DNA of 39,986 bases from Rhodospirillaceae bacterium (GTDB lineage: Bacteria; Pseudomonadota; Alphaproteobacteria; Dongiales; Dongiaceae). Shown here piece by piece: positions 7,860 to 15,527 of the stretch. The stretch spans positions 1 through 39,986 of the forward strand of contig SSEL01000063.1 of assembly GCA_008012315.1 (NCBI GenBank). Direction: 5' to 3'. Both the position numbers and the translations under genes were made by a program. The notes below the pieces were generated by a model. It was not told where the DNA came from. It did not search any database and saw only the letters and a list, made by a program, of their open reading frames with translations. Numbering within the stretch: the stretch's first letter is position 1; each line of letters begins with the position of its first letter.

Positions 7860-9926
7860 ATGAACCGCGATCCACGCTACGACATCCTGTTCCAGCCAAT
7901 GAAGATCGGCCCGGTGACGGCCAGGAACCGCTTCTACCAGGTGCCCCATTGCAACGGCATGGGCCATCATCACCCGCAGGCCCATGCGGCGATGCGCGGC
8001 ATGAAGGCGGAAGGCGGCTGGGCCGTCGTCTCCACCGAGGAATGCGAGATCCATTGGACCGGCGATATCTCGCCTTATGTCGAGGCGCGGCTGTGGGACG
8101 ATCACGACATTCCCCATAACGCCATGATGTGCGAGGCGGTGCATCGCCATGGCGCCCTGGCGGCGATCGAGCTTACCCATAACGGGCCGTCGTCATCCAA
8201 TCTCACCAGCCGCGAAGCACTGATCGGGCCGCGCCATGAACCGGCCAGCTATCATCCTTGGCAGGCGCGCCGGATGGACCGTGCCGATATCCGCGATTAC
8301 CGCCGCTGGCATCGCGATGCGGCCTTGCGGGCCAAGAAGGCCGGCTTCGATATCGTCTATGTCTATGCCGGCCACGATCTCAGCCTCGCCATGCATTTCC
8401 TGCAGAAGCGCCGCAACGACCGCAGCGACGAATATGGCGGCTCGCTGGAGAACCGCGTGCGCCTGTTCCGTGAACTGATTGAGGATGTGAAGGATGCGGT
8501 CGGCGATAGCTGTGGCGTCGCCGTCCGTTTCGCGGTCGAGGAAATGATGGGCGATTACGGCATCACCAGCGAGGGCGAAGGACGCGAGGTGGTGGAGATG
8601 CTGGCGGAGCTGCCGGATCTCTGGGACGTCAATGTCAGCAACTGGAAATACGATTCCATGACCTCGCGTTTCGCCGAGGAAGGGTTCCAGGAAAAGCATA
8701 TCGCCTTCGTGAAGAAGCTGACCACGAAGCCGGTCGTTGGCGTGGGGCGCTATACTTCGGCCGATCACATGGTGAAGTTGATCAAAAGTGGCGTGCTGGA
8801 TTTCATCGGCGCGGCGCGTCCGTCGATCGCCGATCCCTTTCTGCCGAAAAAGATCGAGGAAGGGCGGATCGAAGATATCCGCGAATGCATCGGCTGCAAT
8901 ATCTGCGTCACCGGCGATCATCTGATCACGCCGATCCGCTGCACCCAGAATCCCACGATGGGAGAGGAGTGGCGCAAGGACTGGCATCCGGAAGTGATCG
9001 CGCCGCGGGCTTCGGAAAGCAGCGTGCTGATCGTCGGCGCCGGTCCGGCGGGTCTCGAAGCCGCGCGCGCCTTGGGGCAGCGCGGCTATGACGTGCATCT
9101 CGCCGAAGCGACGACGGAACTGGGGGGGCGGGTGAATGCGGAATCCGCTTTGCCGGGCCTTGGCGCCTGGAGCCGGGTGCGGGATTACCGCCTGTTCCAG
9201 ATCGGCAAAATGGCGAATGTCACGGTCTATCGCGACAGCCGCCTGTCGGCGGCGGAGATCCGCGATTTCGGCTTTCCGCATGTGGTGCTGGCGACCGGTG
9301 CGACCTGGCGCAAGGATGGTGTCGGGCGCAGCCACGCCTATCCGATCCCCGGCTTCGAGGCGGCGGCGGTGTTCAGCCCGGACGATATCATGGCCAGCCG
9401 CATGCCGGCGGGCGGCCCGGTCGTGGTCTATGACGATGACAATTTCTATATGGGCGGCGTTCTGGCGGAAAAGCTGCGGCAGGCCGGGCTTGAGGTGACG
9501 CTGGTGACGGTAGCCGATGTCGCGTCGAGCTGGAGCGCCAACACGCTGGAGGTTGTGCATATCAACAAACGGCTGCGCAAGCTCGGCATCGGCATTGTCA
9601 CGGCCAAGGATATCGAACGCTATCATGACGGCGACTTGCATCTCGGCTGCGTCTATGGCGGTGCCGGCAGCACCGTGCCGGCCGCCGCGGTGGTCAGCGT
9701 GACGGCGCGCCTGCCGGTTGAAAACCTCTGGTTCGAGCTCGATGGCGATCAGCCGGCGCTGCTGGCCGCCGGCATCAAATCGGTGACGCGGGTCGGTGAC
9801 TGTCTGGCGCCGGGGCTGATCGCCCAGGCGGTCTATGACGGCCATCGTTATGCGCAGTCATTCGACAAGCCGAAGAGCGATGCGGTGCCGTTCCGCCGCG
9901 CCATGCCGCTGGTGACGGTGCCGTAA
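7860..9926 (+). CDS. Trimethylamine/dimethylamine dehydrogenase-like iron-sulfur flavoprotein
   Basis: A 688-residue enzyme: an Old Yellow Enzyme-type barrel (residues 1-335), a [4Fe-4S] loop with Cys343, Cys346, Cys349 and Cys361, then an FAD/NAD-type domain starting VLIVGAGPAG near residue 390. It aligns end to end with trimethylamine dehydrogenase (TMADH). FYQVPHC places Cys31 at the residue that in TMADH is covalently joined to FMN, and the catalytic Tyr169, His172 and Asp265 are kept. The substrate cage differs: TMADH Tyr60 is Glu61 and Trp355 is Asp353, while Trp262 (TMADH Trp264) is kept. Substrate is therefore probably another secondary or N-methylated amine such as a methylated amino acid (inference). 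I start at the ATG at 7860, preceded by an AGGGAAAAG stretch; a GTG ten codons earlier is less likely. A PPOX flavoprotein gene follows after 37 bp. Confidence 0.88.
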   Translation: MNRDPRYDILFQPMKIGPVTARNRFYQVPHCNGMGHHHPQAHAAMRGMKAEGGWAVVSTEECEIHWTGDISPYVEARLWDDHDIPHNAMMCEAVHRHGALAAIELTHNGPSSSNLTSREALIGPRHEPASYHPWQARRMDRADIRDYRRWHRDAALRAKKAGFDIVYVYAGHDLSLAMHFLQKRRNDRSDEYGGSLENRVRLFRELIEDVKDAVGDSCGVAVRFAVEEMMGDYGITSEGEGREVVEMLAELPDLWDVNVSNWKYDSMTSRFAEEGFQEKHIAFVKKLTTKPVVGVGRYTSADHMVKLIKSGVLDFIGAARPSIADPFLPKKIEEGRIEDIRECIGCNICVTGDHLITPIRCTQNPTMGEEWRKDWHPEVIAPRASESSVLIVGAGPAGLEAARALGQRGYDVHLAEATTELGGRVNAESALPGLGAWSRVRDYRLFQIGKMANVTVYRDSRLSAAEIRDFGFPHVVLATGATWRKDGVGRSHAYPIPGFEAAAVFSPDDIMASRMPAGGPVVVYDDDNFYMGGVLAEKLRQAGLEVTLVTVADVASSWSANTLEVVHINKRLRKLGIGIVTAKDIERYHDGDLHLGCVYGGAGSTVPAAAVVSVTARLPVENLWFELDGDQPALLAAGIKSVTRVGDCLAPGLIAQAVYDGHRYAQSFDKPKSDAVPFRRAMPLVTVP

Positions 9927-9963
9927 GCGGTCATATCGCGGCGTAACGAGAGGAGGGGAGATC

Positions 9964-10614
9964 ATGCCTTTCGATCCAACACCGGTCCGTACCGTCGATG
10001 CCTTGCGGGCCATCATCGGCCATGCGGAGGGCCTCGCCGTGTCCAAAGCGATTCATCGGCTGGACAAGCATTGCCGGCGCTTCATCGAGCTGTCGCCCTT
10101 CCTCTGCCTCGGTTCGGCGGATGGCGCCGGCAAGGCCGATGTTTCGCCGCGCGGCGATAGGCCCGGTTTTGTCCGGGTGCTGGATGACCGCACCTTGCTC
10201 ATTCCCGAACGGCCCGGCAATGCCCGCATCGACACGCTGACGAATATCCTGGCCAATCCCAATGTGGCGCTGATTTTCCTCATTCCCGGCTTCGAGGATA
10301 CGCTGCGGGTCAATGGCACGGCGGACGTGACCGTGGACCAGGACCTGCTCGCGCCCTCGACGGTCGATGGCCGTGCGCCGAAGGCAGGCATCATCGTCAC
10401 GGTGGATGAAGCCTTCCTGCATTGCGCCAAGGCATTCCGCCGCTCGAAGCTCTGGTCGGCGGAAGCTCAGGTCGATCGCAAGGAAATGCCGAGCCTCGCC
10501 CGCATCATCATGGAGCAGGTCGGGGAGGTGCGGCAGGAACGGGGACCGGGCGAGGCCGAGGTGACGGCTGCCGATCGCAGCATCGAGGAAGATTATCGAA
10601 CCGAGCTCTACTGA
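9964..10614 (+). CDS. PPOX-class FMN-dependent flavoprotein (MSMEG_1061/DR_2398-type)
   Basis: A 216-residue pyridoxamine-phosphate-oxidase-fold protein. FLCLGSADGAGKADVSPRGDRPGFV is the split-barrel segment typical of the DR_2398/MSMEG_1061 family, followed by IPERPGNARIDTLTNILANPNVALIF. Such proteins bind FMN or F420, and few have known reactions. A strong GAGGAGGGGAG site precedes the ATG. Its position directly behind the TMADH-like gene suggests a redox step in the same pathway (inference). Its stop lies in the arm of a perfect hairpin shared with the convergent gene. Confidence 0.87.
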   Translation: MPFDPTPVRTVDALRAIIGHAEGLAVSKAIHRLDKHCRRFIELSPFLCLGSADGAGKADVSPRGDRPGFVRVLDDRTLLIPERPGNARIDTLTNILANPNVALIFLIPGFEDTLRVNGTADVTVDQDLLAPSTVDGRAPKAGIIVTVDEAFLHCAKAFRRSKLWSAEAQVDRKEMPSLARIIMEQVGEVRQERGPGEAEVTAADRSIEEDYRTELY

Positions 10615-10641
10615 CGTCTTCGTTCAATAGCCGAAGACGTC
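10613..10641. terminator. Hairpin spanning the ends of two convergent genes, possible bidirectional terminator
   Basis: GACGTCTTCG (10613-10622) pairs perfectly with CGAAGACGTC (10632-10641) around a 9-base loop. The stop of the plus-strand PPOX gene lies in the left arm and the minus-strand oxidase stop lies at 10624-10626, in the loop. There is no T-tract, so it may act in transcript-end protection or pausing rather than as a classical terminator. Confidence 0.5.
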
Positions 10642-11895
10642 GAGCAGCCGGTTCCATTGCATGCCGAGATGCAGCACCGTTTCCCGCCAGGCATGAAAGG
10701 GAAACGGCTTGATCGGTGTCGTCGGGATTTCCAACCGCTCCGGCTTTCCCGCCAGTTTGCGGCCGAGCCAGGCGCCGACGCGATGCGACAGGGCGACGCC
10801 GCGGCCGTTATAGCCGATCATGACATGGAGATCATCGGGCAAGGCGTGGTAATGCGGCAGGTAATCCACCGTAACGCCGACCAGGCCGGTCCAATGATGG
10901 GTGATGGGCACGTCACGCGCCGTCGGAAAGATATCGTGCAGCACTTTTTCCAGCACGGAATAATCCGCAACCTTGTCCGATGCATTGCGGGAGGACGAGA
11001 AGGATGCGCGGCCGCCCAGCATCAATCGCCCATCCGGGCTTTTGCGGAAATAGAGGATGAGGCGGCGGCTGTCATAGACCGTCTGCTCGCCCGGCAGGAT
11101 CCGATCCGCGAGATCGCCAAGCGGCGCCGTCGCGACCTGAAAACTGTTCACCGGCAGCAGGCTCTGCGCCAGGCCGGGCAACAACGCATCTGTATAGGCG
11201 TTGGTCGCGACGAGAACTTTGCGGGCGGTCAGCGCGCCACCGGGCGTGACGATCCGCCAGCGGCCGTTGCGGTGCTGCAGCGAAAGGGCCGGTGAGTTGG
11301 CGAAAAGGACGACGCCGGCTTCCTTGCAGGCGCGCGCCATCTCGCGCGCAAGATCGAGCGGATGGACGCTGCCGCCACGGGGATCGAAAAAGCCGCCGGG
11401 ATAACGCGCCGTGCCGACACGCTTCTTCACCTCGGCCGCATCGAGATCTTCCACCGCGATGCCGCTTGCCCGCAAGTCCTTGGCGACGCTTCGCGCCGTT
11501 GCCAGCGCCCGCTGGTTATGTGTCAGCCGGATGACGCCAGTGCGCCGAAAGGAGCCGCGCAGATTCTTCCGCGCCACGAGATCGGCGAGATAATCCGGTG
11601 CCTCCTGGCCCAGCCGATACAGCCCCCGGCCGCTTTCGCCGAAACGGGCCGCCAGCGCTGTCTCGTCGAGCTTCACGCCGGGATTCACCTGGCCGCCATT
11701 GCGGCCGCTGGCGCCATAGCCGATCTCCCCGGCCTCGATGGCGGCGACGGAACAGCCGATTTCGGCGGCGTGCAAGGCGGTCGAGAGACCGATGAAGCCG
11801 CCGCCGATAATCGCCAGTTCCACCATGCGTTCTTCCTGCAGCGATGGCGCGTCGACCGGCGGCACTGTCGCCGAGGTGGACCAGAGACTGTTCAT
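10624..11895 (-). CDS. FAD-dependent amine oxidase, gamma-glutamylputrescine oxidase (PuuB)-like
   Basis: A DadA/PuuB-type flavoprotein of 423 residues. The FAD site ELAIIGGGFIGLSTALHAAE lies at residues 26-45, and GYGASGRNGGQV (59-70) is the family hallmark of PuuB-like oxidases. RLILYFRKSPDGRLMLGGR and YNGRGVALSHRVG are the C-terminal substrate and FAD contacts. These enzymes oxidise the secondary amine of gamma-glutamylated polyamines or related amines. It overlaps the upstream GntR gene by 4 bp and sits opposite a polyamine-type ABC operon, which supports a role in degrading an imported amine. No glutamylpolyamine synthetase (puuA) is present in this window. Confidence 0.87.
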   Translation of the reverse strand: MNSLWSTSATVPPVDAPSLQEERMVELAIIGGGFIGLSTALHAAEIGCSVAAIEAGEIGYGASGRNGGQVNPGVKLDETALAARFGESGRGLYRLGQEAPDYLADLVARKNLRGSFRRTGVIRLTHNQRALATARSVAKDLRASGIAVEDLDAAEVKKRVGTARYPGGFFDPRGGSVHPLDLAREMARACKEAGVVLFANSPALSLQHRNGRWRIVTPGGALTARKVLVATNAYTDALLPGLAQSLLPVNSFQVATAPLGDLADRILPGEQTVYDSRRLILYFRKSPDGRLMLGGRASFSSSRNASDKVADYSVLEKVLHDIFPTARDVPITHHWTGLVGVTVDYLPHYHALPDDLHVMIGYNGRGVALSHRVGAWLGRKLAGKPERLEIPTTPIKPFPFHAWRETVLHLGMQWNRLLDVFGY

Positions 11896-12662
11896 GTCCC
11901 GGCTCCGACCGCCAGCAAGGTCGCGGCGGTTCTGACACCGGAGAGATGCGACTTCAGCAGCGACCGCGCGAGATCGGCATCACGGTCGTTGAGCGCCCGG
12001 GAGATCGAGCGATGTTCGTTCCAATAGACCGCCCATTTCTCCGGGCTGAAGCTCTTTTCCTTCAGCTTCATCCAGGCCCGTTCGGCGCGGACGGCGGAAA
12101 TGCGGCGGCCGAGATCCATGAAGAAGCGATTGCCGGTCGCGGCGAAGAGGCATTCATGGAAGGCGCGATCCGCTGCTTCTGCGGCCTGCGGCGTGGCGGC
12201 ATGCTTGCTGCCTTCGACGATCTCCACCAGCCGCGCGAGCTGCTCTTCGCTCGCATTCAACACGACGAGATTGACCAGAGATGGTTCGACGACGGAGCGG
12301 AACTCCATGAGCTCGCCCGGCGAGAGCGGGACATCGAGCATCGCCGACCGGTCGGCGCTGACCAGCCCCATATCCGCAACGAAGGTGCCCCGGCCGACAT
12401 GCCGCAGGACGCGGCCTTCGCGGTCGAGATCCCGCAGTACTTCCCGCACCGTGGAGCGGGAGAGGCCGCTGGCATTGGCAATCTGGCGTTCATTCGGCAG
12501 CCGATCCCCGGCCCGCAACGTCCCGTCGGTCAAGGCGGCCCGCAGCACCCTGAGGAGATCGGCACGGTTCCGCGCCGAATCGAAAAAGCCGGGATCGAAC
12601 TCCGCCGTTTTCTGGTCGTCGATATCAGAACCTTTCATACCATTCAGTCCATTCGTTTCCAT
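11892..12662 (-). CDS. GntR family transcriptional regulator, FadR/FCD subfamily
   Basis: A 256-residue regulator. The winged helix-turn-helix is RLPNERQIANASGLSRSTVR followed by a basic wing (GRVLRHVGRGTFVA). An all-helical FCD ligand domain follows (LMEFRSVVEPSLVNLVV, FHECLFAATGNRFF). FCD regulators usually bind carboxylates or amino-acid-like effectors and repress neighbouring catabolic genes. The gene overlaps the PuuB-like oxidase by 4 bp and is divergent from the ABC operon, so it likely controls both. The start is uncertain: the ATG at 12662 has no clear ribosome-binding site, and an ATG at 12638 lies next to a repeat that may be its operator. Confidence 0.9.
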   Translation of the reverse strand: METNGLNGMKGSDIDDQKTAEFDPGFFDSARNRADLLRVLRAALTDGTLRAGDRLPNERQIANASGLSRSTVREVLRDLDREGRVLRHVGRGTFVADMGLVSADRSAMLDVPLSPGELMEFRSVVEPSLVNLVVLNASEEQLARLVEIVEGSKHAATPQAAEAADRAFHECLFAATGNRFFMDLGRRISAVRAERAWMKLKEKSFSPEKWAVYWNEHRSISRALNDRDADLARSLLKSHLSGVRTAATLLAVGAGT

Positions 12663-12738
12663 GTTCTACGAAAATTGCTGCCGTTAATTGGCATATTTGA
12701 TCTTTACAGCGAGTTCAAAAGGTATACCATTCAGGCCA
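12637..12738. promoter_or_regulatory. Divergent control region with two 15-bp direct repeats, candidate GntR operators
   Basis: ATACCATTCAGTCCA (12637-12651) and ATACCATTCAGGCCA (12724-12738) match at 14 of 15 positions and stand 87 bp apart between gntR and the ABC operon. The second copy includes the palindrome GGTATACC (12721-12728), which fits the GT...AC style of FadR-type operators. The first copy abuts the possible internal gntR start at 12638. Binding by the neighbouring GntR protein is inferred. Confidence 0.55.
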
Positions 12739-12787
12739 AATAGTCACCCAATCGCACCCAGAAGGCGACCAATCGGGAGGAAAACCT

Positions 12788-13891
12788 GTGACATTCACAG
12801 CCAAAAACCGTATTTCACCATCCGCCGGTAAAGCCGGCCCGTCACATCGTCAAGCATTGTCGCGCCGCCAAGTGCTGGCTGGCGGCGCGGCGCTGGGGGC
12901 TTCCCTGGCGATGCCCCGCATCGTGCGGGCGGCCGACCAGGAGATCGTCTTTGCGACCTGGGGCGGGTCCTGGGAGGCGGCGATGCGCAAGGCCTGGTTC
13001 GATCCTTTCCAGGAAAAGACCGGCATCGCCGTCAAAACCATCAGCGGCAACACCTATGGCAAGATCGAAGCCATGGTGAAGGCCGGCCGGACCGAATGGG
13101 ACGTGGTGGAAACCCTGCCCGATTTCCAATGGATCGGCGCCGAAAAGGGCTTGCTGGCGCCGATCGATTTCAAAGTCGTGGATAAGAGCGCGATCATGCC
13201 CGGCCAGGACATGGTGACCGATTATTCGGTGCCCCAGGTCCTGTTCGCCGAGGTGCTGACCTATAATACCAAGCTCAATCCGGCACCGCAGGGTTGGGTG
13301 GATCTCTACGATGTCAGCAAATTCCCCGGCATGCGCGCCTTCGACGGCGCCGATGTGCAGGCGATCATGGAATCGGCGCTGCTGGCCGACGGCGTGCCGC
13401 CGGATACGCTCTATCCGCTGGATATCGACCGGGCGCTGAAGAAGCTGAGCACAATTCGCGATCAGCTCCAGTTTTTCCAGACCAATGCCCAAGGCGAGCA
13501 ATATCTCTCCGATGGGCAATGCATCATGGGCATGCTGCCGGACGGACGAGCCATCAATATCCGCGATAACGGGGCGGCGGTTGCCATCCAGTACAACGCG
13601 ACCATCATGACCTGGTCGACGATGGTGATCCCGAAAGGCGCGCCACATCTCGAAGCCGCGCAGAAATTCCTCGCCTATGCCCTGACGCCGGAAGCGCAGG
13701 CCGCTATCGCCATGGCCTATACCTATGGCCCGGTTGTGCCGAAAGCCCTCGAGCTCATTCCCGCGAGCCGCGCCAACATTCTCTCCGGCGGCCCCGAGAT
13801 GAAAGGCAAGGCGGTTCTGCGCGGCGAAAAATGGTGGAGCGAAAATCTCGCCACAACGAATGAGAAATTCAATACCTGGAAGCTTGGATGA
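12788..13891 (+). CDS. ABC transporter substrate-binding protein, spermidine/putrescine (PotD) type
   Basis: A periplasmic solute-binding protein of 367 residues with a twin-arginine-like signal: SRRQVLAGGAALGASLAMP (about residues 25-43), cleaved probably after IVRAA. The mature part begins DQEIVFATWGGSWEAAMRKA, typical of the polyamine/amino-acid-derivative PotD family. The start is GTG at 12788, preceded by GGGAGGA at ideal distance. It is the first gene of a five-gene operon: binding protein, two permeases, M24 hydrolase, ATPase. The next gene overlaps it by 4 bp. The ligand is probably a cationic amine or betaine-like compound (inference). Confidence 0.92.
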   Translation: MTFTAKNRISPSAGKAGPSHRQALSRRQVLAGGAALGASLAMPRIVRAADQEIVFATWGGSWEAAMRKAWFDPFQEKTGIAVKTISGNTYGKIEAMVKAGRTEWDVVETLPDFQWIGAEKGLLAPIDFKVVDKSAIMPGQDMVTDYSVPQVLFAEVLTYNTKLNPAPQGWVDLYDVSKFPGMRAFDGADVQAIMESALLADGVPPDTLYPLDIDRALKKLSTIRDQLQFFQTNAQGEQYLSDGQCIMGMLPDGRAINIRDNGAAVAIQYNATIMTWSTMVIPKGAPHLEAAQKFLAYALTPEAQAAIAMAYTYGPVVPKALELIPASRANILSGGPEMKGKAVLRGEKWWSENLATTNEKFNTWKLG

Positions 13892-14748
13892 TGACTGCGT
13901 CCCTGGCCTTGCGCCGCAAGACGCGGGCAACGGCCACATCTTTCCTTCTTCTGCCGGGCGCGGCTTTTCTCATCATTCTCTTCCTCGTGCCAGTTGCCGG
14001 GTTGGTGGTCGAAAGCCTCTCCGATCCGGCGGGCGCGATGGTGCATTACCAGCACATCGCCGCCGTTCCGGTTTATCTCCTGGTCCTCGGGCGCACGGTC
14101 CTGGTCAGCGTCGTCACGGCGCTGCTTTGCCTGGTCTTCGGCTTTCCGGTCGCCTATCGGCTGAGCCATGCAAGCCCACTGGTCAAGGCAGTGATCCTGC
14201 TTTGCATCTTCCTCTCGTTCTGGACCAATCTTCTGGTCCGCGCCTTCAGCTGGATGGTGCTGCTCAATCCCAATGGCATCATCAACCAGGCGCTGTCGCT
14301 CATCGGCCTCGGCGATTCGGTCAAGCTGGTCTACAACACGACCGGCGTGCTGATCGGCCAGGTGCAGATCCTGCTGCCCTATATGATCCTGCCGCTGGCG
14401 GCGGTCATGGGCCGGATCGATCTCTCGCTGATCAATGCCGCGCGCAGCCTCGGTGCCTCGCCGTTCCGAGCCTTCGTCCGGGTTTACATACCGCTGGTGA
14501 AAGCGGGCGCGCTGGCGGGGTTGGTGCTGGTCTTCACGCTCAGCCTCGGCTCCTTCGTCGTGCCGGCCTTGCTGGGCGGCCCGAAAGACATGTTCCTGGC
14601 GCAGTTGATCGAGTTCAACATCAACAGCACGCTCAATCTCAGTTTCGCGTCCTCCCTCGCAACCGTTCTCCTGGCCACGACGTTGATCCTCTATTGGATC
14701 GGGGATCGCTGGTTCGGGCTGGACCAGGTCTGGGGTGGCGGCAAATGA
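13888..14748 (+). CDS. ABC transporter permease, PotB type
   Basis: An inner-membrane permease of 286 residues with about six hydrophobic segments, the first at FLLLPGAAFLIILFLVPVAG. The EAA-loop motif for ATPase contact reads INAARSLGASPFRAFVRVYIP. It overlaps the binding-protein gene by ATGATGA and the next permease gene by ATGA, so translation is coupled. It should form the channel heterodimer with the following PotC-type protein. Confidence 0.92.
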   Translation: MMTASLALRRKTRATATSFLLLPGAAFLIILFLVPVAGLVVESLSDPAGAMVHYQHIAAVPVYLLVLGRTVLVSVVTALLCLVFGFPVAYRLSHASPLVKAVILLCIFLSFWTNLLVRAFSWMVLLNPNGIINQALSLIGLGDSVKLVYNTTGVLIGQVQILLPYMILPLAAVMGRIDLSLINAARSLGASPFRAFVRVYIPLVKAGALAGLVLVFTLSLGSFVVPALLGGPKDMFLAQLIEFNINSTLNLSFASSLATVLLATTLILYWIGDRWFGLDQVWGGGK

Positions 14749-15524
14749 CGCAGAGCCGTGTCGGCGCCTTCATAATCTCGGTGGTGACGGCAATCGTCTG
14801 CGTGGTGCTGCTCATGCCGACCGTCGCGGTGGTGCCGCTATCGATCACCAAGACCGATTTCGTCGTCTTCCCGCCGCGCGGCTTTTCCATGCGCTGGTAC
14901 GAGGCGTTCTTTACCTCCGATGTCTGGCGCGGTGCGGTGATGACCAGTTTCATTACGGCGGTCCTCACCATGCTGCTGGCGACGCCGATCGGCACGATGA
15001 TGGCGCTCGGCATCGCCCGGCTGAAGGGGCGCTGGGGCGGGGCGGCGAATGTCTTCATCCTGCTGCCCATCATCGTACCGACCATCGTCACGGCGGTCGC
15101 CTTATACGGTCTGCTGGCGCAACTGGGGCTGGTGGGAACGATACCAGGTCTCGTTCTCGCCCATACCGTGCTGGCTTTGCCCTTCGTGGTGATCAATGTC
15201 GCGGCGGTGCTGCAGAAATTCGACCGCCGCACTGAACAGGCGGCACGCAGCCTGGGCGCCTCGCCCCTCACCGCGTTCCGCCGCGTGACCTTGCCCGCCA
15301 TCCTGCCGGGCATCGCCGCCGGTGCTCTCTTCGCGTTCCTGACCAGCTTTGATGATTTCGTGATCGCCCTGTTCCTGGCCGGCGTCGATGCCGTGACGCT
15401 GCCGGTCCAGATGTGGAGCGGTATCCGCTTCGAAATCAGTCCGGTCGTGGCTTCGGCCTCGACGGTTCTTTTGATGATGTCCTGCCTATTGCTGCTGCTG
15501 CAATGGTGGGTGAAAAGGAGATGA
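14745..15524 (+). CDS. ABC transporter permease, PotC type
   Basis: A 259-residue permease starting at the ATG that overlaps the previous stop (ATGA, 14745-14748). The reading frame stays open far upstream, but that part is antisense-like noise over the first permease. Hydrophobic segments begin with VGAFIISVVTAIVCVVLLMP. The EAA loop is EQAARSLGASPLTAFRRVTL, and FLTSFDDFVIALFL is typical of PotC proteins. Three bases separate it from the M24 gene. Confidence 0.92.
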   Translation: MTQSRVGAFIISVVTAIVCVVLLMPTVAVVPLSITKTDFVVFPPRGFSMRWYEAFFTSDVWRGAVMTSFITAVLTMLLATPIGTMMALGIARLKGRWGGAANVFILLPIIVPTIVTAVALYGLLAQLGLVGTIPGLVLAHTVLALPFVVINVAAVLQKFDRRTEQAARSLGASPLTAFRRVTLPAILPGIAAGALFAFLTSFDDFVIALFLAGVDAVTLPVQMWSGIRFEISPVVASASTVLLMMSCLLLLLQWWVKRR

Positions 15525-15527
15525 TCC

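Noticed and set aside
8193..9845. A 550-codon open frame on the minus strand across the TMADH-like gene
   Set aside because: It is the antisense frame of a clearly homologous gene; its product is rich in His, Arg and Asp with no domain motif and no ribosome-binding site. GC-rich codon use leaves such frames open.
13860..14744. Upstream extension of the PotC-type permease frame
   Set aside because: The extension overlaps the first permease in another frame and encodes Arg/Gly/Pro-rich noise; the ATGA overlap at 14745 is the natural start.
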